Assembly: GCF_050563535.1 (NCBI RefSeq)
Contig: NZ_JBNXUO010000011.1
Location: 62,001 to 126,000 of the forward strand
Length of the DNA: 64,000 nt
Origin: Falsiroseomonas sp050563535
GTDB taxonomy: Bacteria > Pseudomonadota > Alphaproteobacteria > Acetobacterales > Acetobacteraceae
Direction of reading: 5' to 3'
The notes under the pieces were generated by a model. It saw only the letters and a list, made by a program, of their open reading frames with translations. It made no database searches and was not told the origin of the DNA. Below, piece by piece: positions 1-8,521 of the stretch (within the stretch, counting starts at the first letter, position 1; every line of letters starts with the position of its first letter). The position numbers were made by a program, and so were the translations under genes.

Positions 1-453
1 CGGCTCGAGCAGGAGCTTGGCGGAGGGGCGGAAGGTGTAGGGCCCGACGGTGAAGACCGCGTCCTCGGAATTGTCGAACACGCGCAGCTGGGCGCGCAGC
101 CGGGCCATCAGCTCCGACACGCGGAAGGGCTTGGCGATGTAGTCGTTCGCGCCGCTGTCGAGGCCGCGGACGATGTCCTGCTCGCCATCCGCGCCGGTCA
201 GCATCAGGATGGGCATCCGCAGGCCCTGCTTCCGGAGCTTCGCGCAAAGCTCCCGACCGTCACCGTCGGGCAGCCCGATGTCGAGGACGATGGCGTCGAA
301 GCGCGCATCCTCGCTGCCGAGCCTGGCCAGCGCCTCCCCGGCGCTGCCAGCCTCGGAGGGAATGAATTCGCCCTCATGCGCCAGCTGCTCCGCGAGCGTC
401 TGACGCAGGGCTTCATCGTCGTCCACGACGAGGATGGGACGAGGACCGGCCAT
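1..453 (-). CDS. OmpR-type response regulator, 3' end cut by window edge
   Basis: Only the first 151 codons are inside the window; the rest lies before base 1. The visible part is a full receiver domain: acidic pocket D11-D13, phosphoacceptor D58 in an IVLDIGLPDGDG context, conserved T86 and K108 in the YIAKPF motif. It is followed by the first residues of a winged-helix domain (VGPYTFRPSAKLLLEP), which is why I place it in the OmpR/PhoB class. The protein would be a cytoplasmic transcription factor phosphorylated by a sensor kinase that is not adjacent here. The ATG at 453 is chosen because the receiver core begins right after it. The gene diverges from ribA. Target genes cannot be inferred. 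Confidence 0.9.
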   Translation of the reverse strand, partial: MAGPRPILVVDDDEALRQTLAEQLAHEGEFIPSEAGSAGEALARLGSEDARFDAIVLDIGLPDGDGRELCAKLRKQGLRMPILMLTGADGEQDIVRGLDSGANDYIAKPFRVSELMARLRAQLRVFDNSEDAVFTVGPYTFRPSAKLLLEP

Positions 454-781
454 GATCGCTCCCGCTTCTGTGAGGTCCACACCGAAACGACGGGTGGGGA
501 CGTCGGTTTCACGCAACTGTGGTGCCATGCAGATGTGGGCATGCACGGCGGCGATGTCACGCAGCCGTGCGCCGAATCCCTTTAAGTCGAAGGTCTCGGC
601 GCTGCTGCAACCACACGGACTCTGCCTCACGGATCACGGCGCTAGCAAGTGTTGCGATCCTTCCGACACGATCACTGTCGCTTGACTGTCGGAACGTTTT
701 TCTAGCCGACCGCCCCCTCCCAAACGCCTTGCCCACGCCACATTGAAGCGCGGATATGCGTGCATGACGGAATGTCAGGAC
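454..781. other. 328-bp divergent intergenic region, response regulator / ribA
   Basis: Non-coding stretch between two divergent genes, slightly less GC-rich than its surroundings around 640-710. It holds an 8-bp inverted repeat, TTCCGACA at 661-668 and TGTCGGAA at 687-694, with a TTGACT hexamer at 682-687 that could serve as a -35 element for ribA; no convincing -10 sits at the right distance. I looked for an FMN riboswitch, often found before riboflavin genes, and did not see its conserved core. Confidence 0.5.
661..694. promoter_or_regulatory. inverted repeat TTCCGACA-N18-TGTCGGAA upstream of ribA
   Basis: Perfect 8-bp arms separated by 18 bp, in the region divergent between a response regulator and ribA. 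It could be an operator for the divergent regulator or a weak hairpin in the ribA leader. The repeat is seen directly; its function is a guess. Confidence 0.3.
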
Positions 782-1975
782 ATGACCACCATGGGCCATC
801 TCGCGTCGCCTACCCAGGACGCCGTTCCGTCGCCCGACGGGACGGCCATGGCCGGGGCGCTGGCGCTGCGCGCGGTCCATCGCGCCGCGTCCGACCTGCG
901 TCGCGGCACCCCCGTCCTGCTCCGCACCCCGGAAGGCACGCTGGTGGTTGCCGCGGCCGAGGTCGTGTCGGCGCGTGGCCTGGCGGAGATCGTCGCGGCG
1001 GCGCATGGCCCGGCCGTGCTGCTGCTGGCGCCGGTCCGCGCCGCCGCGGTGCTCCAGCGTCCCGTCCCCCATGCGGCTCCCTCGCCCATGGGGACCGAGG
1101 CCGAGGTCGCCGCGCTCCGCCTGCCGCCCCTGCTGCTGAGCCCCGCGGCACTCCGCAGCCTGGCCGACCCGACTGCGGAGCGCCTGCTGCCCGCCGAGCC
1201 GGAGCGCGCGGCGGTGCCGGCCGGTGCGGCGGTGGCCATGCGGCTCGCGAAGCTCGCCCGGCTGCTGCCCGCCCTCGTCGCCGCCCCGGCGGCCGAGGCC
1301 GCGGCCGGCCGGCTCGGCCTGCTGTCGGTCGCCGCGTCGGACGTGCTCGGCCATCCCGCCGGCATGGCCGCCAGCCTGGCGCGGGTGGCCGAGGCCCGGG
1401 TGCCGCTGGAGGACGCGCCGGACGCGCGGATCGTCGCCTTCCGCGCGGCCGATGGCGGGATCGAGCACCTGGCCATCCTGGTCGGCCGGCCCGAGGACGC
1501 GCAGGGGGAAGGGCGGGCGCCGCTCGCGCGGATCCATTCCGAATGCTTCACCGGGGACCTGCTGGGCTCGCTCCGCTGCGACTGCGGGCCGCAGCTTCGG
1601 GGCGCGATCCGGCGCATGGCCGCGGACCCGGCCGGCGGCGTGCTGCTGTACCTGGCGCAGGAAGGTCGCGGCATCGGGCTGGTGAACAAGCTGCGCGCCT
1701 ACACGCTGCAGGATGCCGGGCTCGACACGCTCGATGCCAACCGCGCGCTCGGCTACGGCGCGGATGAGCGCAACTTCTGGGTGGCGGGAGAGATGCTGCG
1801 CGCCGTCGGCATCGGCCGCGTGCGGCTGCTGACCAACAACCCCGACAAGCTCGCCGGCCTCGCCGCCTGCGGCATCGCCGTGGCGGGGCGGGAGGCGCAC
1901 CAGTTCGAGGCCAATGGCGTGAACGACGAGTATCTCCGGACCAAGGCGGCGCGGTTCGGGCATCTGCTGGTGTGA
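782..1975 (+). CDS. ribA: GTP cyclohydrolase II with extended N-terminal region
   Basis: Catalyses the first step of riboflavin synthesis, GTP to 2,5-diamino-6-ribosylamino-pyrimidinone phosphate, formate and pyrophosphate, in the cytoplasm. The C-terminal ~170 residues hold the family hallmarks: the zinc site HSECFTGDLLGS followed by LRCDCG, the catalytic stretch YLAQEGRGIGL, and LLTNNPDK near the end. At ~400 residues it is about twice the size of a stand-alone RibA. The N-terminal ~220 residues (LRAVHRAASDLRRGTPVLL and following) resemble a worn-down DHBP-synthase (RibB) domain without its acidic active-site motif. The start is uncertain: in-frame ATGs occur at 743, 764, 782 and 791, and the nearest purine-rich patch (AGGA at 777-780) would best suit 791. 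Confidence 0.9.
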   Translation: MTTMGHLASPTQDAVPSPDGTAMAGALALRAVHRAASDLRRGTPVLLRTPEGTLVVAAAEVVSARGLAEIVAAAHGPAVLLLAPVRAAAVLQRPVPHAAPSPMGTEAEVAALRLPPLLLSPAALRSLADPTAERLLPAEPERAAVPAGAAVAMRLAKLARLLPALVAAPAAEAAAGRLGLLSVAASDVLGHPAGMAASLARVAEARVPLEDAPDARIVAFRAADGGIEHLAILVGRPEDAQGEGRAPLARIHSECFTGDLLGSLRCDCGPQLRGAIRRMAADPAGGVLLYLAQEGRGIGLVNKLRAYTLQDAGLDTLDANRALGYGADERNFWVAGEMLRAVGIGRVRLLTNNPDKLAGLAACGIAVAGREAHQFEANGVNDEYLRTKAARFGHLLV

Positions 1976-2029
1976 CGCGGCGGCACGGGGCTTGCTGATC
2001 CTGCGCCACCATCCGGAGCGCGCCGCGCC

Positions 2030-2401
2030 ATGACCCTCGCCGCCCTGCCCGCCCAGACCGCGGGCGCCACGCCGCGCCCCGCGATGCCGGGGGGCTCCGC
2101 TTCGGGGACCTCCGCGCCGGGTGTCGCGCAGGAGCCGCAGCCGCAGACCATGACCTTCGCGGACTTCCTGTCGGGCCTGAACCCGCTGCACCATCTGCCG
2201 GTGGTCGGCACCATCTACCGGGCGGCGACGGGGGAGAGCATCCCGCCGGTGATGCGCGTGCTCGGCGGCGGGCTGCTCGGCGGGCCGCTCGGCATGCTGT
2301 CGGCGGCGGTGATGGCGGCGATCGACGAGTTCCGCGGCGCGCCGGACGCGCCGGTCTACGCCGCCTCGATCTCGCAGGAGCGGATGAGCGGCGATGCATG
2401 A
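2030..2401 (+). CDS. conserved hypothetical protein, 123 aa
   Basis: I do not recognise this family. The first ~40 residues are Ala/Pro/Gly-rich and look disordered. The middle (MTFADFLSGLNPLHHLPVVG) and the glycine-rich hydrophobic stretch after it (RVLGGGLLGGPLGMLSAAV) suggest membrane association or an amphipathic, two-helix glycine-zipper hairpin. There is no signal peptide. The 3' end overlaps the start of the L,D-transpeptidase-like gene by 8 bp, so the two are almost certainly co-translated and may act together at the envelope. That functional link is inference. Confidence 0.65.
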   Translation: MTLAALPAQTAGATPRPAMPGGSASGTSAPGVAQEPQPQTMTFADFLSGLNPLHHLPVVGTIYRAATGESIPPVMRVLGGGLLGGPLGMLSAAVMAAIDEFRGAPDAPVYAASISQERMSGDA

Positions 2402-2906
2402 GGACGGCTTCGCCCGCGTCTTCCCCGATGGCCGGCTGGTGCTGGGCGGGCAGGTGCTGCGCTGCGCGCTCGGCAAGGGCGGGGTCCGGCCGGCGGCGCT
2501 GAAGCGGGAAGGCGATGGCGCGACGCCGGCGGCGCGCATGCCGCTGCGCCGCCTGTTCTTCCGGGCGGATCGCCGCGCCGCGCCGCGCTGCGCGGTGCCG
2601 GTGGAGCCGATCGCCCCCACCGATGGCTGGTGCGACGATCCCGCCCATCGCGCCTACAACCGCCGCGTCACCCTGCCCTTCGACGCCTCGCACGAGGCGC
2701 TGTGGCGGGACGACCATGTCTATGACCTGGTCGGCGTGCTCGGATGGAACGACGACCCGGTGGAGCGTGGCCGCGGCAGCGCGATCTTCCTGCACCTGGC
2801 CCGCCCCGGCTTCCCGCCGACCGAGGGATGCGTCGCGCTCGACGCGCGCGACCTGCGCGCGGTGCTCGCCGCCGGGCTGCGGGGGGTGGAGGTGGCGGAG
2901 GGATAG
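2394..2906 (+). CDS. L,D-transpeptidase-family (YkuD-like) protein
   Basis: A 170-residue protein ending in a YkuD-type catalytic signature: IFLHLARPGFPPTEGCVALD, where the His is followed about 12 residues later by the GC dipeptide carrying the putative nucleophilic Cys. YkuD enzymes make 3-3 peptidoglycan cross-links or attach lipoproteins to peptidoglycan. The middle (YNRRVTLPFDASHEALWRDDHVYDLVGVLGWNDDPV) matches the short single-domain YkuD proteins common in alphaproteobacteria. No signal peptide or lipobox is visible, which is odd for a periplasmic enzyme, though this sub-family often lacks one. The start ATG at 2394 overlaps the upstream stop. The Cys assignment rests on motif only. 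Confidence 0.75.
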   Translation: MHEDGFARVFPDGRLVLGGQVLRCALGKGGVRPAALKREGDGATPAARMPLRRLFFRADRRAAPRCAVPVEPIAPTDGWCDDPAHRAYNRRVTLPFDASHEALWRDDHVYDLVGVLGWNDDPVERGRGSAIFLHLARPGFPPTEGCVALDARDLRAVLAAGLRGVEVAEG

Positions 2907-2945
2907 GCGCGGCCGCCCGCGCTTGCGGGCGGCCGCGGCGGCGGA

Positions 2946-4886
<1,941 letters not shown>

Positions 4887-5058
4887 GCGCGCGCTCCCAG
4901 TGATTCTTCTGTTCGGCAACTGGCGTTGTCGTGTGCCGAATCTATGGGGCATGGCGTCCCGGGATGCGTCAATCGCTTATTGCGGTGCAGCATAGGTCTT
5001 GAGGGGGTTTAAGGACGCGGCAGGCTGCCTGTCATGCCATCGGTCCTTCGGGGCTGCC

Positions 5059-5147
5059 GCATCACCTGCCCGCGCGTGGACGCAAGGGCGTGTCTCTCCG
5101 TTTCCGTCGGCCAGCGAGTGCATCACCCGCCCGCGCGCGTACGCAAG
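5059..5147. repeat. two 28-bp imperfect direct repeats
   Basis: The copies at 5059-5086 and 5120-5147 match at 25 of 28 positions (shared core GCATCACC.GCCCGCGCG...ACGCAAG) and start 61 bp apart. They sit in the intergenic gap before acs. Function unknown; they may be remnants of a dispersed intergenic repeat. Confidence 0.5.
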
Positions 5148-5149
5148 AA

Positions 5150-5174
5150 CCCCTCCCCGCCGGGCGGGGAGGGG
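5150..5174 (-). terminator. GC hairpin after secreted Ala/Pro-rich gene
   Basis: Perfect 10-bp stem with a 5-nt loop (arms 5150-5159 and 5165-5174), 19 bp beyond the stop codon of the minus-strand gene at 5193-5507. There is no T-tract, so it may be a weak terminator or an mRNA 3'-end stabiliser. Confidence 0.45.
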
Positions 5175-5192
5175 CCGTTCGGGCTGGTGGCG

Positions 5193-5507
5193 TCAGTTGG
5201 TTGCGCGCGGCGCCGGGGCGGCCGGCTGCGCGGGGGCGGCGGGGCGGGTAGCCCCGGCCGTGGCGGAACCGGTGGTCCCGGCCGGGGCGGTGGCGGCGGC
5301 GCGGGGCGCGGCGGGCACGGCGCCGGCCGCGGGGCGCGGCGCCTGGCTGGTCACGCTGCCGCCGGGATTGGCGGGCGTGGCCGCCGCGGCGGGCCGCTGG
5401 CTGCCGGCCGGGGCTGGGGCCGTGGCCGGGGCCGTCTGGGCGAGGACGGGGGCGGCGCCGAACAGCAGCAGCGCGGCGGCGAGCGGGAGGCGGTTGGTGA
5501 AGCGCAT
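5193..5507 (-). CDS. secreted Ala/Pro-rich low-complexity protein, 104 aa
   Basis: Starts with a clean Sec signal peptide: basic N-region MRFTNR, hydrophobic core LPLAAALLLFGAAP, cleavage after VLAQ. The mature part is almost entirely Ala, Pro, Thr, Gly and Arg (for example APAPAGSQRPAAAATPANPGG) with no recognisable fold, so it is probably a disordered periplasmic or secreted protein. The start is well supported by an AAGGAGG ribosome-binding site immediately upstream (around 5512-5518). No relation to acs is evident apart from shared orientation. Confidence 0.7.
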   Translation of the reverse strand: MRFTNRLPLAAALLLFGAAPVLAQTAPATAPAPAGSQRPAAAATPANPGGSVTSQAPRPAAGAVPAAPRAAATAPAGTTGSATAGATRPAAPAQPAAPAPRATN

Positions 5508-5636
5508 CGGTCCCTCCTTGGGTTGAGCGCAAGGAGGAGGATGGCCGGCGCCGGTGGCGCCGCTTCGGCGGCCGCAAGGTCCTTTCGGGGCGGGAAGGGC
5601 GGCGCGGTGGCGCCCGTGGCGGAAGGAAGGCGCCGC

Positions 5637-6002
5637 CTACATCCCGGCATCCGCCGGGACGATCACCCGGCCTTCCGGGTCGACCCGCGCGGCCACCGAC
5701 TCCAGGCTCTCGCCGTAACAGGGGCCGGAGAAACATTCCCCGTCCTCGATCCGGAAGCGCGCGCCATGGGCGGAACAGACGATGTGTGCGCGCTTCGCGT
5801 CCAGGAAGCGGTGCGGCGCCGGGTCCAGCGGAAGGCCGACATGCGGGCAGGAATTGACGTAGACGAAGACCTGCGCCCCCCGCCGCACCGCGAAAAGCCC
5901 GGTGAAGCCGCCCGGCGCGGGGGGGAAGCCGCGGCTGTCGCCGTCCGCGATGTCCTCCACCCGGCAGAGCACGCGTTCGTTGGCCCCGGCATCCACCGTC
6001 AT
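5637..6002 (-). CDS. Rieske [2Fe-2S] ferredoxin-like protein
   Basis: 121-residue soluble Rieske protein. Both halves of the cluster-binding motif are visible: CPHVGLPLD and, about 20 residues later, CSAHGARFR (two Cys, two His). The size and the lack of a membrane anchor match the small NirD/dioxygenase-ferredoxin type, which delivers electrons in the cytoplasm or acts as a redox sensor. Its ATG (6002) overlaps the stop of the EVE-domain gene as ATGA, so the two are translationally coupled. The partner oxygenase or reductase is not nearby; function is otherwise unassigned. Confidence 0.88.
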   Translation of the reverse strand: MTVDAGANERVLCRVEDIADGDSRGFPPAPGGFTGLFAVRRGAQVFVYVNSCPHVGLPLDPAPHRFLDAKRAHIVCSAHGARFRIEDGECFSGPCYGESLESVAARVDPEGRVIVPADAGM

Positions 6003-6511
6003 TCCACCCATCCGCCCATGGCGCAGAGCGCCGCCCAGTGTTCCGCCGAGATCGGCATGACCGACAGGCGCGACATCCGCACCAGCGCGATGTCGGCCAG
6101 CCCCGGCGCCGCCTTGATGGCGGCGAGCGTCACCGGACGGGGCATCGGCGCCAGCGCCTTCACGTCGACGCAGACCCAGTCCCCCTTCGGGTCGTCCGGG
6201 CCGACGGTGGGGTCGGGATAGGCTTCCCGCACCACCTCCACCACGCCGACGATCTCCTTGCCGATGTTGGAATGGTAGAAGAAGGCGAGGTCGCCGGCCC
6301 GCATGGCCATCAGGTTGGCCTTGGCCATGTGGTTGCGCACGCCGGTCCAGGGCTCGACCCCGCGTTCCACCTGCTGCTGCCAGGAGAAGGCGTCGGGCTC
6401 CGACTTCACCAGCCAGTGGCGGCGCGGCGCGGGTTCCGCCACGGGTTCCGCCACGGGTTCCGCCGCTGGGGCCGGCGCGGCCGCCGCGCGGCCCTGCGGC
6501 TTCGCCGCCAT
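5999..6511 (-). CDS. EVE domain-containing protein
   Basis: 170 residues. After a low-complexity N-terminus with three AEPV repeats (residues ~18-29) comes a standard EVE domain: RHWLVKSEPDAFSW, WTGVRNHMAKANLMAMRAGD, FFYHSNIGKEIVG and a VRMSRLSVMPIS segment. EVE domains are PUA-like folds that bind modified DNA or RNA bases. The gene sits between YCII and Rieske genes and overlaps the latter by 4 bp. It is a housekeeping-type conserved alphaproteobacterial protein; no modification system is adjacent. Confidence 0.9.
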   Translation of the reverse strand: MAAKPQGRAAAAPAPAAEPVAEPVAEPAPRRHWLVKSEPDAFSWQQQVERGVEPWTGVRNHMAKANLMAMRAGDLAFFYHSNIGKEIVGVVEVVREAYPDPTVGPDDPKGDWVCVDVKALAPMPRPVTLAAIKAAPGLADIALVRMSRLSVMPISAEHWAALCAMGGWVE

Positions 6512-6513
6512 GG

Positions 6514-6804
6514 TCAGACCTGCGCCCCGTCCTTGAAGACGGTGCGGAAGGGGCGCACCACGACGCTCTCGAAGACGCCCGCCCTGACATAGGGGTCGGC
6601 GGCGGCGAAGGCCTCGGCGGCGGCGCGGTCGGCGGCCTCCACCACCAGCAGGCTGCCGCAGGGGCGGCCTTCCGGGTCCAGCACGGGGCCGACCAGCACG
6701 AGGCTCTTCTCATGCGCCTTCAGGTGCTCGACATGGGCCGGGCGATTCGCCATCCGCAGGTCGAGGGAGGCGGGCTTGTCGGTGCAGGCGATGGCGAACA
6801 ACAT
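6514..6804 (-). CDS. YCII-related (YciI-like) protein
   Basis: 96-residue YciI-like ferredoxin-fold protein. It begins MLFAIACTDKPASLDLR and carries the family's R..H..(hydrophobic) pattern (RPAHVEHLKAHEKSLVLVGP), followed by GSLLVVEAADRAAAEAF and DPYVRAGVFESVVVRPF. These small dimeric proteins have an apparent active-site His/Asp pair but their reactions are mostly unknown. I use the internal ATG at 6804 because the family begins there; an upstream ATG at 6861 would add 19 residues of unlikely sequence. Followed by only 2 bp to the EVE gene, so it heads the YCII-EVE-Rieske operon. Confidence 0.85.
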   Translation of the reverse strand: MLFAIACTDKPASLDLRMANRPAHVEHLKAHEKSLVLVGPVLDPEGRPCGSLLVVEAADRAAAEAFAAADPYVRAGVFESVVVRPFRTVFKDGAQV

Positions 6805-6925
6805 CCTTGCGGCGGCTCCTTCGGGCGTATCGGCGGGCGCATGCCCGGGTGGCGGTTGCATTCCCGGACGTAACGCCCCTGGCCTCCCGCTTCAATCCGG
6901 CGCGATACGCCACTACCTTAGCGGG

Positions 6926-7738
6926 GTGGACGCCACCCCCTCAGCCCCGACCCGCCCCGCCGGGACCCGGACGGACCCGCCCGCCCCCGTGGCGGCGCGG
7001 TCCCTGCACCGATTCGCCAATCCCGGACGCTTCCTGCGCCTGACCGATGCGCTGATGCCCTGGCTCTGGGCGGCCGCGGTCGCGGTCACCGCCGCGGGCG
7101 TGGCCTGGGCGCTGTTCCTCTCGCCCGCCGACTGGCAGCAGGGGGAGACGGTGCGGATCATGTACGTGCATGTCCCGATGGCCTGGCTGGCGATGGGGGG
7201 GTACACCGGGCTCGGCATCCTGTCGGCCATGTCGCTGATCTGGCGCCACCCGCTGGCCGACCTGACGGCGCGGGAATTGTCGCCGGTGGGCGCCGCGGCC
7301 ACCGCGCTGTGCCTGGCGACCGGCAGCCTGTGGGGCAAGCCGATGTGGGGCGCGTGGTGGGTGTGGGATGCGCGGCTGACCAGCGTGCTGGTGCTGTTCT
7401 TCCTGTGGCTCGGCCATGCCGCGCTGGTGCGCGCCTTCGACGACATGGAGCGCGGCGCGCGGGCGGGCGCCATCCTGGCGCTGGTCGGGCTGCTGAACCT
7501 GCCGATCGTCAAGTTCTCGGTGGACTGGTGGAACACGCTGCACCAGCCCGCGACGGTGACGCGGCTGGATGCCCCGGCGATGCATGTGGACATGCTCTAT
7601 CCGCTGCTGACCTGCGCGGCCGGCTTCTCGCTGCTGTTCGGCGCGGTGGTGCTGGCGCGCACGCGGGCGGCGGTGATGGAGCGGCGCATCCGCGCGCTGG
7701 AGACGGCGCGTGCCCGTCGGCTGGACATCGTCGCATGA
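6926..7738 (+). CDS. ccmC: heme exporter/chaperone CcmC
   Basis: Inner-membrane protein that, with CcmABD, loads heme onto CcmE for cytochrome c maturation. Six hydrophobic helices are visible, and the periplasmic tryptophan-rich motif WGAWWVWDARLTS identifies CcmC of the heme handling protein family. About 270 residues from the GTG at 6926, slightly longer than usual because of a Pro/Ala-rich N-terminal tail; an ATG at 7056 is the next in-frame start but would cut the first helix. First gene of the ccm operon; it overlaps ccmD as ATGA. Divergent from the YCII gene. Confidence 0.93.
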   Translation: MDATPSAPTRPAGTRTDPPAPVAARSLHRFANPGRFLRLTDALMPWLWAAAVAVTAAGVAWALFLSPADWQQGETVRIMYVHVPMAWLAMGGYTGLGILSAMSLIWRHPLADLTARELSPVGAAATALCLATGSLWGKPMWGAWWVWDARLTSVLVLFFLWLGHAALVRAFDDMERGARAGAILALVGLLNLPIVKFSVDWWNTLHQPATVTRLDAPAMHVDMLYPLLTCAAGFSLLFGAVVLARTRAAVMERRIRALETARARRLDIVA

Positions 7739-7881
7739 GCACGCATCTGCTGCATGTCGTCATCTCCTGGGCGCTGTCGCTCGGCGTCTTCGGTGCGATG
7801 GGCGTGGCCGCGGCGCTGCGCCACCGCGCCGCCGCGGCGCGGCTGCGCCAGCTCGACCCGCGCGCGAAGGACGGAGCATGA
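7735..7881 (+). CDS. ccmD: heme exporter subunit CcmD
   Basis: 48-residue single-span membrane protein: a hydrophobic helix (LLHVVISWALSLGVFGAMGVAAAL) followed by a basic cytoplasmic tail, the standard CcmD pattern. It stabilises CcmE binding to the CcmABC complex and aids release of holo-CcmE. Starts in the stop codon of ccmC (ATGA). Confidence 0.85.
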   Translation: MSTHLLHVVISWALSLGVFGAMGVAAALRHRAAAARLRQLDPRAKDGA

Positions 7882-7944
7882 CGATGGCCGGATCCCGCGC
7901 GCAGACCGACCATGTTGCCGGGCGCGCCAGCGCGTCGGCGCGAA

Positions 7945-7972
7945 GCCGGGCGCGCGGATGCGCGCGCCCGGC
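7945..7972. other. 11-bp perfect hairpin between ccmD and ccmE
   Basis: Arms 7945-7955 and 7962-7972 with a 6-nt GGATGC loop, all G/C. It occupies the only sizeable gap (109 bp) in an operon whose other genes overlap. No T-tract, so probably an mRNA processing or stability element rather than a terminator. Confidence 0.5.
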
Positions 7973-7990
7973 GTCTGAGGGCCCAGTACA

Positions 7991-8521
7991 ATGACCTCCC
8001 GCAAGCGTCGGCGCATGTGGATCCTGCTGCTCTGCGCCATCGGGCTCGGCAGCGCCACGGCGCTGACCCTCACCGCCTTCCAGGACAACCTGGTCTTCTT
8101 CCGCTCGCCTTCCGACATCGCGCAGGAACGGCCGGGGCCGGACCGCGCCTTCCGCCTCGGCGGCCTCGTCGAATCCGGCAGCGTGGAGCGCGAGCCCGCG
8201 GTGGCCGGGCAGCGGCCGGTGGTGCATTTCCGCGTGACGGACGGCGCCAACGCGATCCGCGTGACCTACCAGGGCGTGCTGCCCGACCTGTTCCGCGAGG
8301 GGCAGGGCGTGGTCACGATGGGGCGGCTCGGCCCCGACGGCGTCTTCCGCGCGTCCGAGGTGCTGGCCCGCCATGACGAGACCTACATGCCGCCCGAGGT
8401 CGCGGACGCGCTGAAGCGCGCGGGCCATTGGCAGCCCGAGCAGGGTGCGCCGCCGCCGCCGGCCACCTGGAACACCCTCAGCCCCGATCAGGGGCGGCCG
8501 CAGGGCAGGACCGGATCATGA
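7991..8521 (+). CDS. ccmE: periplasmic heme chaperone CcmE
   Basis: 176-residue membrane-anchored periplasmic protein that covalently binds heme and passes it to CcmF/H. Signal-anchor: MTSRKRRRMWILLLCAIG. The heme-binding histidine is H128 in LARHDETYMPPEV, with Y132 supplying the expected tyrosine. The C-terminal extension is Pro-rich. The stop overlaps the ccmF start (ATGA at 8518-8521). Confidence 0.95.
   Translation: MTSRKRRRMWILLLCAIGLGSATALTLTAFQDNLVFFRSPSDIAQERPGPDRAFRLGGLVESGSVEREPAVAGQRPVVHFRVTDGANAIRVTYQGVLPDLFREGQGVVTMGRLGPDGVFRASEVLARHDETYMPPEVADALKRAGHWQPEQGAPPPPATWNTLSPDQGRPQGRTGS

Larger units (their letters stand above)
4887..5192. other. 306-bp intergenic region upstream of acs
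   Basis: No gene found. It contains the likely acs promoter region (less GC-rich part 4890-5010), two near-identical 28-bp direct repeats and a strong GC hairpin at 5150-5174 that lies just after the stop of the upstream secreted-protein gene. Confidence 0.5.

Noticed and set aside
454..781. FMN riboswitch before ribA
   Set aside because: I looked for the conserved RFN core and found no matching run; only an inverted repeat is present.
7878..7994. 38-residue frame between ccmD and ccmE
   Set aside because: It starts in the ccmD stop but its sequence is Arg/Ala/Ser-rich and contains the hairpin; it looks like non-coding spacer.
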